NCBI GenBank assembly: GCA_963680875.1
Contig: OY804582.1
Span: 48,192,646-48,256,645 of the forward strand
Reading direction: 5' to 3'
Source of the DNA: Bathymodiolus brooksi
Taxonomy: Eukaryota; Mollusca; Bivalvia; Mytilida; Modiolidae
DNA: 64,000 nucleotides
The notes below the pieces were generated by a model, which was not told the origin of the DNA, ran no database searches, and saw only the letters and a list, made by a program, of their open reading frames with translations. Of the stretch, positions 44,603-57,440 are shown in pieces. Within the stretch, counting starts at the first letter, position 1. Each line of letters starts with the position of its first letter. Both the position numbers and the translations under genes were made by a program.

Positions 44603-47163
44603 CACAATGTTATATGTCAGAGGTAATGATGAATTCAGACATGTGTTTAACTGATAACACTATTTACACCATGTTATATGTCAGATCAGTATGTCAGAGT
44701 TAATGATGAATGTACAAATTTGTGTTACTGATAATACTACTTAATCAATGTTGTATGTCAGATAACTATGTCAGATCTTATGATGAATACACACACATAT
44801 GCTACTGATAACACTACTTACACCATGCTGTATGTCAGATCGCCATGTATGATTCAATGATGAATGTACATACATGTGTTACTAATAACAATACTTACAC
44901 CATGCTGTATGTCAGACCAATATGTCAGATTTAACGATGAATGCACATACATGTGTTACTGATAACACTTCTTGCACTATGTTTTATGTCAGATCAGTAT
45001 GTCTGATGTAATGATGAATATACACACATGTGCTACTGATAACACTACATACAACATTTTACAGACATCATAGTGTGGTGTATGTCAGATCACTATGTCA
45101 GATTTAATGATGAATGTACACACATATGTTACTGAAGACACTACGTACCACATGGTGTATGTCAGACTAATGTTGTTATAAATATCATAATCTAGCATAA
45201 CATGTCAGTATCATTTACAACTGACGTCAGATGCCATGTTGTATGTCAAATCAATGTCTGATTTAATGATGAATGTACAAACATGTTTTACTGATAACAC
45301 TTCTTACACCATGTTGTATGTCAGTTCAGTATGTCTGATTTAAAGATGAGTATACAGACATGTGTTACTGATAACAATACCTACACCATATTGTGTGTCA
45401 AATGAAATGAAGAATGTACACATATGTGTCACTGATTACACTACTGATGCCATGTTGTATGTCAGATCACTATGTCAGATTTAATGATGAATGTATGCAC
45501 ATATGTTACTGATAACACTACTTACCACATGGTGTATGTCAGACTAATTTTGTTATAAATATCATATCCTAACATAACATGTCAGTACCATTTAAAAATT
45601 ACCTCATATGTCATGTTGTATGTCATATCAATATGTCTGATTTAATGATGAATGTACAAACATGTGTTACTGATAACACTTATTACACCATGCTGGATGT
45701 CAAATCAGTATGTCTGAATAAATTATGAATATATAAACATGTGTTACTTATAACACTACTTACACCATGTTGTAGGTCAGATTTAATGATGAATGTACAC
45801 ACATGTGTTACTGATAACACTTGTTACACCATGGTGTATGTCGGATCAATATGTCAGATTTAATTATAAATGTACAAACATATGTTACTGATTACAATAC
45901 GTACACCATGTTCTATGTCAGATCACTATGTCTGATTTAATGATGAATGTTCACACACATGCGTTACCAGTAACATTACGCATACCATGTTGTATGGCAG
46001 ACCCGTATGTCAGAGTTAATGATGATTGTACACACATGTGTTACTGATGACACTACTTAAGCCATGGTGTATGTCAGATCAATATGTCACATGTAATCAT
46101 AACTCTACTAACATGTGTTACTGATAACACTTCTTACAACTTGTATGTCAGATCGGTATGTCTGATTTAGTTATGAATATAGGCACATATGTTACTGATA
46201 ACACTACCTACACCATGCTACTAACACCATGGTGTGGTGTATGTTAGACCACTATGTCAGATTTAATGATGAATGTATACACATGTTTTACTGATAACAC
46301 TAATTTCACCACGTTGTGTGTCAGATCAATATGATAGATTTAATGATGAATGTACACACGCCATATTTAATGATGAATTACACACTAGTGTTACTGATAA
46401 CAATACTTACACCATGCTGTATGTCATATCACCATGTCTGATTTAATAATGAATGTAAACACATGTGTTACTAATAAGACTACTTTCACCATGTTGTGTG
46501 TCAGATCAATATGCCATATTTAATGATGAATTACACACTAGTGTTACTGATAACAATACTTACACCATGGTGTATGTCAGATCACTATGTCTGATTTGAT
46601 GATGAATGTACAAACACATGTTACTTATAACACTACTTACACCATGTTGTATGTCATATCACTATGTCTGACTTAATGAAGAATATACACACATGTGTTA
46701 CTGATAACACTACTTACATCATGTTGTATGTCATATCACTATGTCAGATTTAATGATGAATATACTCACATGTGTTAATGTTAACACTACTTACACCATG
46801 TTGTATGTCATACCACTATGTCTGATTTAATGATGAATATACTCACATGTGTTACTGATAACACTACTTACATCATGTTGTATGTCATATCACTATGTCA
46901 GATTTAATGATGAATATACTCACATGTGTTAATGTTAACACTACTTACACCATGTTGTATGTCATATCACTATGTCTGATTTAATGATGAATATACTCAC
47001 ATGTGTTAATGTTAACACTACTTACACCATGTTGTATGTCATATCACTATGTCAGATTTAATGATGCCTGTACACACATGTTCTAATGATATCACTACTT
47101 ACACCATGTTGTATGTCAGATCACTGTTTCTGATTTAATGATGAATGTACGCATATGTGTTGC
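44603..47163. repeat. 77-bp satellite, main array of about 33 units
   Basis: The unit contains 'tgtatgtcagatcactatgt', 'cagatttaatgatgaatgta' and 'gttactgataacactactta'. Starts at 46,801, 46,878 and 46,955 give a period of 77. Units vary by many substitutions. Higher-order structure is visible: a segment with 'tgttataaatatcata' occurs at 45,173 and about 375 bp later, and a near-identical two-unit block repeats between 46,735 and 47,045. 77 is not divisible by three and no frame stays open. Confidence 0.95.
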
Positions 47164-47770
47164 TTATTTAAAAATGTTATTCATATTTCACCTGCGAACA
47201 CTTTACCTCAGGGTGCATGGAAACCTCAAAGGTTTTTAAATATTTACAATGCACAATATAATTAAATAAGTAAGTGTTGATAATAAGGATACGATACCAT
47301 CAACAAATAAATCAGATGTTATCTCTCATATTCAATTTATAAACATACATATATGTTATTCTTATTACACAGTAAACATTGAAAGGAACTATAAATACAA
47401 CTAAATTCATAATGTATCCAATAATAACAGTAATTTCATAATATCATGTAAGTTTCGAAATTTTGAGTCTATAATCATCATTTGTATATTATTTTTGAAA
47501 TTTGTGGTAACTATTGGTTCCCTGTAAAGGCATTTATTATATTTTCTGTAATTTCTTGTTTTCCAAATTACCCATTTTAATATACAAATTACCAAATTGA
47601 CTAAAAGTAGGTCTTCAGCATTTTCTCCCTCGTACACCTCAAGGATTCAATTTTCTTCAACACGTACTATATTCTTTTCAAACATTATATTAAAAATGTG
47701 CTTTATTTCCTCCAAGACATGTTTAATTTGATGACACCTGTAAAACAAATGCATAAGGAACTATTTACAC
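47164..47770 (-). pseudogene. LINE ORF2 C-terminus and 3' end, fragment A1
   Basis: The minus strand encodes DLLLVNLVICILKWVIWKTR and a short basic end stopping at 47,407, the C-terminal helix typical of L1/Tx1-like LINE ORF2 proteins. It matches 50,866-51,470 and 61,616-62,225. The 3' side joins the satellite at the same base as in those copies. At about 47,772 it is joined directly to another LINE fragment. Confidence 0.8.
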
Positions 47771-47774
47771 CATG

Positions 47775-48183
47775 TAGATAGATATAACAGATTTTCCATT
47801 CATAATGCTGTCATTGTATCTTTAGTTATACATACTGACATTGTATAAATCCCATGCCAACCTTCTACGGAGCTTTCTAACTCGTATTTCTAATTAATTT
47901 GTCGAATCCTCCGAATAAGTCTTTGTAAAAAATATTCACACGATTTGTTTTCTGCTTTAATATTTAAAACTATTTTATTGACAAGTTTTATAGTTTCATC
48001 CATAATAATTTGACTCCAATTACTTGAAAGTGCACTACTAATACCATAGCATTCTACAAAATTAATATTAACATTATACATGTAAGTATCTAGAAATTCA
48101 TTAAATGTGTACAATTCTTTTATTAGCCGATGATATAAAATCATTAATGAAAAAGATAACTGACAAATTACAAAATACATCAT
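47775..48183 (-). pseudogene. LINE ORF2 connector fragment A2
   Basis: The minus-strand frame of 97 codons contains NVNINFVECYGISSALSSNW, and after a stop continues as KYELESSVEGWHGIYTMSV, a layout that resembles the region between RT and C-terminus in L1/Tx1-like ORF2. It is about 90% identical in protein to 58,397-58,669. Assignment to a LINE is by pattern and context. Confidence 0.65.
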
Positions 48184-48859
48184 TCTAGAATGTATTTAAC
48201 TTCCCTTCCGGTACTTCCCACTCCTTTTTAATTAAGTACAATATATTGAAATAAGAAGTAAAGTAAAGTGAAGACACGTTCAATGGCTCCAATAATGTAT
48301 TACTTCAAGACATTTTCAAAGCACAACGGTCTCCTTCTTCATATTTATTACTTATAATTATGAGTTTCATTTGATCATTCTTTCCATTCCAAATAAATGC
48401 TTAAGTGCTTTACAATTTGTACCCCGTACTGACTGAGAGTGGGATAGCAAAGTTGTATTACATTTATTTAAATTTGTGTAAACTTTGATTAACTCAACAT
48501 TATATTAAGGGTGCATTGTTTACGAGCCAGACCGTCAAAACTTTATCATTTGAGACAAATCATCATCAAGCAATGAGTACGGTTCTCATTAGAAACTATT
48601 AGAATATTCCTGGTTGTGAGTTTATTTGTTGAAGCAGTCGCGCCTTCACTGAAAAATAGTATGCAACCAAATTAAAGGTTTGTCCCTTCACATTTTGCTT
48701 ACGACTGTGTATTTAATCCTTTATGTGAAAATGCTTAGCATAAACAACCAAATACAATTAAACTTTTGAGCTTAAATCACAAATTGACAACTTTGATATC
48801 AATTAAATCAAAAAGCTACTTTTGATTTAAACTTTGAATTTTGATAGGTTAGCTTCAAC

Positions 48860-49130
48860 AGCTGTTTCATACTGGTGGTTCTAAGGGTGGGGATACGGTA
48901 GCTGAATATCCTGGTGGTTCAAATGATGGTGATATATATGGTAGCTTAATATCCTGGTATGTTACTGGTAGTTTTAATGATAGTGATATGATAGCTTAAT
49001 ATGCTGTTTTTACTGGTGGTTCTAATGATGGTGACAGGGTAGCTTAATATTCTAGTTGTTTAATTGGTGGTTGATAGGATGGTAATAGGGTAGCTTAATA
49101 TGCTGGTTTTCACTGGTGCGTCTAAGGATG
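48860..49130. repeat. 51-bp-type minisatellite, copy A
   Basis: Degenerate units built on 'tactggtggttctaaggatg' and 'gatagggtagcttaatatgct', about five units, matching the array at 59,580-59,920. Confidence 0.8.
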
Positions 49131-50328
49131 ATGATAAAATATATTCGGCAACTGTTTTCGGGCGGCAGGTCTATTGTCTTCGATTACAATCTGCCTGTTC
49201 GAGCTTCAGCTATTTCAATACCTCTTACTTTGAAGTTCGTTGTCTCATCTGATCAAAGTAAATTCGTGATATGGTTGGATTGCTTTTCTTGCATGTTGCC
49301 TAGTGAAAGCAGTCAAGCCCAAAACTCTTTCGCAATGTGAAATGTATTAAACGCCTGTTGATATCGGTAAACATATCTTACTTTTCGCATGGATCCTTTG
49401 TCATATATGTATCCATGAAAACACAATTATTGACCAGGAAACTCAGGACTCGCTGGATACCCCAATATATATTTGTATTATGCCATGTACTAATTTTAAG
49501 CCATTTGTTATGAAATAAAATTTAAAGTGCTGTCAAGGCAGTTCGGACCAAGAAATTCATGACAAATTGCACTGAATGCATTACCTCGTTGACAAGACTC
49601 TTTGTTCTTAAGGACATTATTGCACGGAAAAGGAGGGTTTGACCATTTATCGCATTGGTCTTAGTAGACTTGCACATAGCTGTTTATTAAATAATGATGA
49701 AATAACTCCAACTATACTCTGAACCGTATTTTAATAGAAAGTCACTATCGACAGTGACAGTGTTGATGTGCACCATGCATTCTACAACGTCTGCACTTTT
49801 TCTGATTTGTTTGCAAAAGTCGAAGGCGACATAATTTTAAATTTCCTTTGATAGAAGAAATCGGCTAAAGTGACCCATGTCTGAGGGATTTAGTTTGAAT
49901 AATATGACTTGAAAAATATTCTACATTATCTTCTTTAATGCAAAGTTAAAGGAGTCTAACTAGCAAAACATGTAAGAAATAATACATACAAACCTGGGCT
50001 TGTAGCAGATTTTAACATGGAAGGCAGTATTGGGAAATGCATCTTATACAGACATCTACTAACCTTCATGTTCACTTGACTGTCCCTATTTGCAATATAA
50101 ATAAATACAAATCTGTATCCCAAGGTGTAATTGAGTGTTTGCCCTGTTCCAAATTTATGCAGTTTAATCTATTAGAATGCCAAAAAAAAGTGAAATGTAT
50201 CTGAAACTGATATGCGTCATTGGCAACAACATTACCTGTAGACGACATTTTAAGATTATCAATATAAATATATAATTATGAATATGATTGTTTATATCAT
50301 GATCCAGCATAAAACATTAAAGTCGATT
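49131..50328. other. Duplicated non-coding block
   Basis: It matches 59,921-61,070 closely. A short minus-strand frame in the other copy (60,466-60,651) is partly preserved here near 49,690-49,890, but the protein is not recognised. Confidence 0.6.
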
Positions 50329-50614
50329 TTAAGTACATTTTTTGTGACTTATTAATGTGTCAAAGCTAATATCGTGAGGTTTGTTTGTATCACGGTCCAG
50401 CATGAAATGATTCAGGAATGATATCCATAAATTGTTCAGTAATACGCATGTGCGAAGGAAACTATACATATAGCTATTTATATTTTGCATCTTAATACAA
50501 TCAATACACCAATAGCAACACACGTTTCTTTCTATTTGGTTTGGTTTATTGTCCCAAATGAATTTCCAAATCAAATCATTCACCTCTTTTTTATATTTCT
50601 CTGGTGCCACTTCA
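50329..50614 (-). pseudogene. LINE ORF2 fragment A3 (start of post-RT region)
   Basis: Encodes KYKKEVNDLIWKFIWDNKPN and QIERNVCCYW, the conserved word block after the RT domain in L1/Tx1-like LINEs (N-x-x-I-W-x-F-I-W-x-x-K-P-x-x-I). The expected following G-G-L motif is lost. Its upstream side ends at the satellite, at the same junction as 52,414, 61,391 and 63,185. Confidence 0.85.
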
Positions 50615-50865
50615 TTTCACCATGTTCTATGTCTGATTTAATTATGAACGTACACACAAGTGGTACTGATGACACTATGTATACCATGTTGTATGTCAGA
50701 TCACTATGTCAGATTTAATGATGCATGTACACACATATTTTGCTGATAACACTATTTACACCATGTGGTACATGTGTAACTGAAAAAAACACATACACCA
50801 TGGTGTATGTCAGACCACTGTGTCTGCTTTAATGATGAATGTATGCACAAGTGTTACCTTTTTAT
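50615..50865. repeat. 77-bp satellite, short array (about 3 units)
   Basis: Same unit as the main array, bounded by LINE pieces on both sides. Confidence 0.9.
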
Positions 50866-52414
50866 TATATCTATTTTACACCTGTGAACAATTTTCCTCT
50901 GGGTGACAGGAAACCTGATAGGTTTACAAATATGTATAATGAACAATATAATTCAATAAATAAGTGCTGGTAGTAAAATTACAATACCATCAGTAAATAA
51001 ATCATAGTTTATATCTCATATTCAATTTATAGACAGAGATATATGTTGTTCTTGCTACACAGTAAGAAATGAAAGGAACTCTAAATACAATTATATTCAT
51101 AATGTATCCAATAATAACTGTAATTTCATAATATCATATAAGTTTCGAACTTCATGGTTTTTAATCAGCATTTGTATGTTACTTCTGAGTTGATTTTTGA
51201 AATCTGTTTGTAATTACTTTTTCCCTGTGAATACTTTTATTATATTTTATATAATTTCTTGTTTTCCAAACTACCCATTTTAATATACAAATTATCAAAT
51301 TCACTAAAAGTAAGTATGCAGTTATTTCTCCCTCATACACAACCAGGATGACGTTTTCCTCAACAAGTACTATATTCTTTCAAAAATGATATTACAAAGG
51401 TGTTTTAATTCATCTAAGACGTGTTAAATTTTATGACACATATACGACAAATGCATAAGGGATTCTATTTCATTTTTACAAAAAGACATTGACAATTTGA
51501 TTTCCCCATTGTTTGTAATCTATATTCGGAATAGAAAATGTTATGCAAACATTTCCATTGGAACTGGAAAATGCTTTGCATACATTTAATCTTGTTCAGT
51601 ATATACCAATTGATATCCATTTAAATTTCTTTTCATCAAATATATCTCATTTTAATATACATTTTGGAGTGATTGCTTTATCTAGTATTTTCTGGTTATT
51701 CTTCAGTTTCAGTTTTTTTGGAACAATGATGTTATTATTTTGATTTCTAATATTCAAATTACTATATATTTTTAACCCTAATGATTTGTTCATCTTTTCG
51801 TTTTCATCTGATCTTAATTTCTTTGCAACATGTTTTTTTATTTTTGCGCAATCTGATATCCAGTTCCTCTCATCATCCAGTCTATTTAATATGGTTTTCA
51901 ACAGAGGTTTTATTAGTTTTGTCCGATATATCATTTATTTTAAATATATTATTTATCAAAAACGATTGGAAAAAAGTGGATTCCTATTAAATTTGATATC
52001 TGAGTTACCTAAAATGTCATTTCTATACTGCGTAGAACATGACCCAATGCAAAATGCTCCATGCTTGTATAGCATCTCGATAGTATTTTGGAATGGATGC
52101 GATATCTAAACCTTTAATATCGGGGCATTTACAAAGAAAAAAAAAGAACTCCAAATTTGTTATCGTATTCCTGTAACCAGTGCTTGCCTATCACATTCCA
52201 TGAGTCCATCTCATTCTTAATTATTTTGCATATATATTTTATCTGTTTACTTTTGACAACATTGTCTATGTCTATTTCTATATCATTCCCATCCCCCCTT
52301 CATTAATATATAAGCAACATACGTTTCTTTCTATTTGATTTGTGTTATTATCCCAAATGAATTTCCAGATCAAATCATTCACCTCTTTTTTATATTTCTC
52401 TGGTACCACCTCAT
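50866..52414 (-). pseudogene. LINE ORF2 C-terminal third, fragment A4
   Basis: Reading leftwards from 52,414 with many frame changes: NDLIWKFIWDN, then an N-E-G-G segment, IPKYYREAI-like text, an EKMNKS / NIRNQNNNIIVPKKLK stretch, a W-Y-I-L-N-K-I-K segment, and finally NLIICILKWVVWKTRN and the 3' end. This is the order of an L1/Tx1-like ORF2 after the RT. No intact catalytic domain is included, since the copy begins downstream of the RT. Confidence 0.82.
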
Positions 52415-53515
52415 TTCACCATGTTGGATGTCAGATCACTATGTTTGATTTAATGATGAATATACACACGTCTTACTGATAACACCACTTACACAATGTT
52501 GTATGTCAGATCACTATGTCTGATTTAATGATGAATGAACATACAACTGTTACTGATAACACTATGTACACCATGTTGTATGTCATACCACTATGTCTGA
52601 TTTAATGATGAATGAAGACACACGTGTTACTGATAACACTATTTACACCATGTTGTATGTCAGAACACTATGTCTGATTTAATGATGCATGTACACACAT
52701 GTTTTACCGAGAACACTACTTACACCATGGTGTATTTTAGATCACTATGTCAGATGTAATGATGAACACACACACATGTTTTACTGATAGCACTACTTAC
52801 ATCATGGTGTATGTCCGATCACTATGACAGATGTAATGATGAATGTACACACATGTCTAGCTGATAACAATACTTCAACCATGTTGTATGTCATATCACT
52901 ATGTCAGATTTAATGATTAATGTACACTCATGTGTTTCTGATGACAGTCATTACACCATGGTATATGTCAGACCACTATGTCAGATGTAATGATGAATGT
53001 ACACACATGTGCTACTGATGACACTCCTTACACCATGGTGTATGTCTGATCACTCTGTCAGATGCAATGATGAATGTACACACATCTTTTACTGATAAAA
53101 CTACCTATACCATGTTGTATGTCAGATCACTATGTCAGATTTAATGATGAATATACACACAAGTGTTACTGATAACAATACTTACACCAGTTTGTATGTC
53201 AGATCACTATGTCATATGTAATGATGAATATACACACATGTTTAACTGATAACACTACTTACACCATGTTGTATGTCAGATCTCTATATCTGACTCAATG
53301 AGGTATGTACACACATGCTTCACTAATAACACTACTTACACCATGGTATGGTGTATGTGATATCACTATGTCAAATGTAATGTTGAATGTACACACATGT
53401 GTTACTGATAAAACTACTTACACCATGTTATATTTCAGATCAATATGTCTGATGTAATTATGAATGTGTTACTGATAACACTACCTACATCATGTTGTAT
53501 GTCAGTTCAATTCAA
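52415..53515. repeat. 77-bp satellite array, about 14 units
   Basis: Units begin directly at the LINE boundary ('ccatgttggatgtcagatca') and end near 53,515 at 'gtatgtcagttcaattc'. Confidence 0.93.
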
Positions 53516-54639
53516 ACTGTAATTTACACTAGTATTGAAAAATCCCTAATATTGAAATATATGTCAGCACATCACATCTCTTTCGGTTATTTGACGACAC
53601 TGTAAACACATGTCCATTGCTATGACGATATACGATTAACTAATGCATAGTAGAATCTCGATGAAATAATCTCCTGAAAGTATAATTGAAAACAAGGAGA
53701 AATTTGTTCTAATTAGGAAAGAGGTGGACGTGGGTGGCTTTAAAGTTTCCTCGGTGGTTATCAACTGACAAGTGAGGATTATGACCGATTTTCTTGGCCT
53801 CTTACGTGTAACTTTGTACGGGAAATTCGTGCATAGATATAATCATGGTAGGCATATATGAAAAGTGTTTCTGTAAAATTTAGGTTTGGATTGAACAACA
53901 TTCACAAGGGTACAATTAGGCGTTTTATAGCATATTGACATGTAATTTAGGTTTATTTTCATACAATAAATGAATTTTAATATTTACAGTATTAAAATAA
54001 ATCATTGTATATGAAATATAGGAAAACCAATGAATATCAAATTTGTTGTTTTCATTGTGTTATTTATAATAATTTAATATTTGTGCGGAAGGTTATATGC
54101 AAGTGTGTGTATGGTAAGCAACTGCAACCATTATTAAATGGGGTAAATTGTGCTCAAGTTTAAATATCATTGAATATGTGTAAATCAAATGCAATATTAA
54201 CTGCATAAACTCAACAATACCTGTATGAACAACAAAATCTAAAGTCGTTTTGGCCGCTTTTCTGTCATAGCAATTTAATAGTAAGTGTATAGACAATCAC
54301 AAACTGTTGGCGAAGAAAACTGAAATGGAAATCCAGACAGTTATCATGTAACAGCTGCTGGGTAATCCATAGCAGCAATTATAAATGACGATAAATTCTG
54401 CCATAATTAGCATTATATTGTAAATATCATGCTAATCCGACGAAGACAATTTAACGTAACGACAAAAAAACAGTTCAAAATGAAAGTTTCGCATTATGAA
54501 CAATTATAATCAACATGGATTACGGATGTAATTTAAGCACTTGAATATCGCCTTTTATGGGGAGTTAAAATGAACTGTTCAATAGCTCCCGGTAGAGCGT
54601 TAATAAAAAACACCATCATATACATCAAGAGCATCGTGA
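53516..54639. other. AT-rich sequence between satellite and Ngaro-like element
   Basis: No open frame or repeat that I can support. Terminal repeats of the neighbouring retroelement would be expected near its right end here, but none was recognised. Confidence 0.45.
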
Positions 54640-55110
54640 CAATCATCCAAATCAATCATCATGATGAATGTAATACACATTATGTTGTAACAAATTGGAC
54701 CTTATGCCTCTATTTAAACGCTTAAGAATATCTTTCATTGCTCTGCGATTGATGGAATAATGCCATTCCTTTCTAGGTAAAATATTTGAGAAAATGATAT
54801 TACTACCAGGATACATTTTGATAATCGTGTACACTGAACATTTCAAATGAAAAAATAAGGAAACAGTAGACATACAGCCTATGTCATTTCCACCACAGTG
54901 AACAATAACAGCTTTTGGAAGTCCAAAACAGTTAATCATACTTTGAACTACAGGTACGATTGATTACCATCGCATACTGGGCTTTCCAACCCACATCACA
55001 TTTAATCCATATCTTTTTAATCCCATATTTCCAGCAGTAAGCCTGTTTGTAGTGTGCTCCTCTGCATGGCTGATTTTTAATCCATATATTTGGAGAGCCT
55101 AATAACGTTT
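54640..55110 (-). pseudogene. SGNH hydrolase domain of the Ngaro-like element
   Basis: SGNH hydrolases are esterase-like enzymes; their role in these elements is not established. The minus strand encodes SHAEEHTTNR, a G-L-K-R-Y-G-L-N-V-M-W-V-G-K segment, and VIVHCGGNDIG, the block with Asn of the family, then an I-L-P-R-x-E-W segment and an end at 54,652. The first block with the nucleophile serine (usually V-G-S-S) is missing between W-I and K-I-S-H, so the domain is inactive. Confidence 0.75.
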
Positions 55111-55139
55111 TTGATATTTAAAAACCAAACCTAATGTAT

Positions 55140-55690
55140 TTTTGAAAGGTGTGTTATTTGATCAGCAGTTTTACCCAACATGACAGCAGTAGTTGCTGCT
55201 CCAATTATGAAAGAATGTGTATTATATTGACCCAGGTTATATCAAGCACAACGTAATGCGGATTTTAAAATGGAACAGGCTTGATAGGGAGTTACACCTC
55301 TGTGGTTTAAGTGAATAAATAATGGTCCCTTAATTTTAGGGCGCACCTTCAAATATAATTCAATGTTCTGAAATGGGCAAATGTTTTTTTTCAATACTCT
55401 TTGAATTTGCAAAGTTTCTTTTTTTGCCACACTGATAATTTTTTGATGAATGTATTGTTACATTAATTATGTTTTGCAAATAATCTATGCAAACATCTAA
55501 AATATGATCTGATATTCCAGATTAAACTACTTCTCCTATTCTCAACAAAGCCAAAGAATGCTAATGAAAAAATACTAGCAAACAATATAGCCTCAATGTA
55601 CGAACTACATTTATTTGGTAATGCCTCTATAATTTGTTTTACTAGGGACATCGTTATTGGTTGAAAATCAACATGTTCATGCATTTTATT
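55140..55690 (-). pseudogene. Tyrosine recombinase domain of the Ngaro-like element
   Basis: This enzyme class integrates circular cDNA. Visible are SLAFFGF and, one frame away, LRIGEV (first catalytic Arg box), SDHILDVCID, a lysine-rich middle, LFIHLNHRGVTPYQ with ILKSAL, and YNTHSFIIGAATTAVMLGK. The last should read H-x-x-R; here the Arg codon is ATA (Ile), a loss of an essential catalytic residue. There is also a frame change between AFFGF and RIGEV. Confidence 0.82.
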
Positions 55691-56199
55691 ACTAAAATTA
55701 TGATCAGATAATTATCAGTTGGCATATGGTGCATACAATTAATTATATGAGTAATAGGAAGAGGCCATATTTGGTCAAGTTTAACTTTTTGTCTAAAATC
55801 TTCAAGTGTATTTTTAGCATTTTAGTACTGGACTTATAAATTAAACTGGAGAACTCTGTCTTAAAAGGCTCCAAAATTCCCAAGGCATCGTCATTGGCTT
55901 CAGTTCTGCAGGCGGAGCTAGCTCTCTGAGCTTCTGAAATTGTCCACGAGACAATGAATCAGCTATGGCATTATTAACGGAGGATGTATGTACAGCTTTA
56001 AAATGAAGATGTCCTACAAGTCACCAATAAAAAATGAATCTAAGTAGAACCACGAACCTTACTGATGTTGATGTTTTTTAATTCAAAATAGAAACTACAG
56101 CCAAATTGTCAATGTAATAAACAATTTTCTTTTTATAAAATAACTTGCGCCAGAAGAAATATTGATAATGCGATTGGAATAATTTCCAAAAAATGTAAT

Positions 56200-57440
56200 A
56201 TCTCTATCTAAAGATAAGTACATTTCCATTCAGCAGGCCAGTGCAAGTAAGCCCATTTATTTTTACAATAGGCACCACATCCAATGGAAGCGCCACCAAC
56301 GCTATCAGTATAAAGTTCTAAATCACAATTAAAAATCCAATTATCGAATATAAAGGAATTGCTATTAAATTGTTCCACAAAGTATTTCAACATTAACAAA
56401 TCTTCATACATTTCGTTTTTAACCTTATTTAAATGAAGTGGCTTTTTAGCTTTAGCAGTAGCTAAATATAGACGCCTACAGAATACACGGCCTGCTGGCA
56501 ATGCACGAGTGCAAAAAGCTAAACTACCACATAATGATTGCAATTGTTTCAAAGTTACTTTTTTTTTAAATGCAACTTCATTTAACTTTTTAAGTAATTC
56601 TTTAATTGTTTCTTCCGGTATTTTAACAAACATGGATTCAGTATCTATAGTCAATCCAAAGTATTCCATACCTGTTACACGACCTTCGGTTTTTTCAGCA
56701 GCAATTGGAACTCCTAATCTTTTACAAATAGTTTTGAATTGAAACTTGCAATTTGAACATTAAATATCTGACATTTCAGAAAGAAAGAAAGCATAAAATA
56801 TAATTATCTCAATTTGTTAATCCATTTACTTCCTGAACAACCATTGCTAAAATATAGAAAAAGATTCAAACATGGAACATGATATCGAACATCCCATGGG
56901 CATACATTTGTCATTATAATATATGTATTCTATTTTACAACCAAGTAAATCAAAGTCTCCGGGATAGCAGGGCACAGGTCGAAATGCTTACTTAATATCA
57001 ATTTTTCCTATTTTAACATGTTCACCTAATGTTTGAATAATAGAAATGATATTATCAAATTTAGAATACTGTACAGTTGTTAGTGTTTCATCAGTGAAAT
57101 CAGCAACACTATACCCAGGTGGATAAGACAAGTGTTTTTTTAGGCTCAAATCAGAGGTCTTTTTAGATACTAATCCCATTGGGGAACTTCTAAAATTTGA
57201 AATTGGATGGAACCTAGAAGGTCCTGCTATTCAGCCAAGAGTAATTTCATGTTCAACCCTTTCATATGCCGCCACATGATACTGTAAAACAAATTTGATT
57301 TTTTTTTTATCTAATGGTAATCTTGGAACTGGGTAATTCATGCTAAAACCATGCTTCACGAATTCAGCTACACCTCGACACTGACAACCAGCACCAGTTA
57401 GGAACGAAACTTTACGATGTTTTCTTCATTCATTACGTGT
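56200..57440 (-). pseudogene. Reverse transcriptase/RNase H of the Ngaro-like element
   Basis: Text reads RGVAEFVKHGFSMNYPVPR, SSPMGLVSKKTSD, KHLSYPPGYSVADF, then GKIDIK followed by TAA where a serine is usual before A-F-R, and KCMPMGCSIS. The region that should hold the YxDD catalytic box (56,770-56,870) is scrambled. It resumes with RLGVPIAAEKTEG, the 153-codon open frame at 56,208-56,669 with VTLKQLQSLCGSL, and RNase H with LELYTDSVGGASIGCGAY. Confidence 0.85.

Larger units (their letters stand above)
47775..53515. repeat. Segmental duplication, copy A
   Basis: The order LINE connector, 48.2-48.9 kb unique text, 51-bp minisatellite, 49.1-50.3 kb text, LINE piece, short satellite, LINE C-terminus, satellite is repeated in the same order and orientation from 58,286. 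Offsets are about 10,507 at the left and about 10,770 at the right, the difference being explained by two small inserts in copy B. Confidence 0.9.
54640..57440 (-). mobile_element. Ngaro/DIRS-like tyrosine-recombinase retrotransposon, dead copy
   Basis: In element order (right to left): RT start (57,440-56,830), RT end plus RNase H (56,740-56,200), tyrosine recombinase (about 55,690-55,140) and SGNH hydrolase (about 55,110-54,650). This set and order, with recombinase instead of DDE integrase, defines the DIRS superfamily; the hydrolase points to Ngaro-like members. Every domain has stops or frame changes. No flanking split direct repeats or inverted repeats were found. Confidence 0.85.

Noticed and set aside
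44603..47163. CRISPR-like regular repeats
   Set aside because: Units are contiguous 77-bp satellites without unique spacers, and the genome is animal.
47890..48183. Host protein-coding gene duplicated at 58,397
   Set aside because: It lies in a duplicated, LINE-bounded block with a third decayed copy at 30 kb and its pattern fits LINE ORF2.
54093..54296. Short minus-strand gene next to the Ngaro-like element
   Set aside because: No motif and no link to the element's frames.
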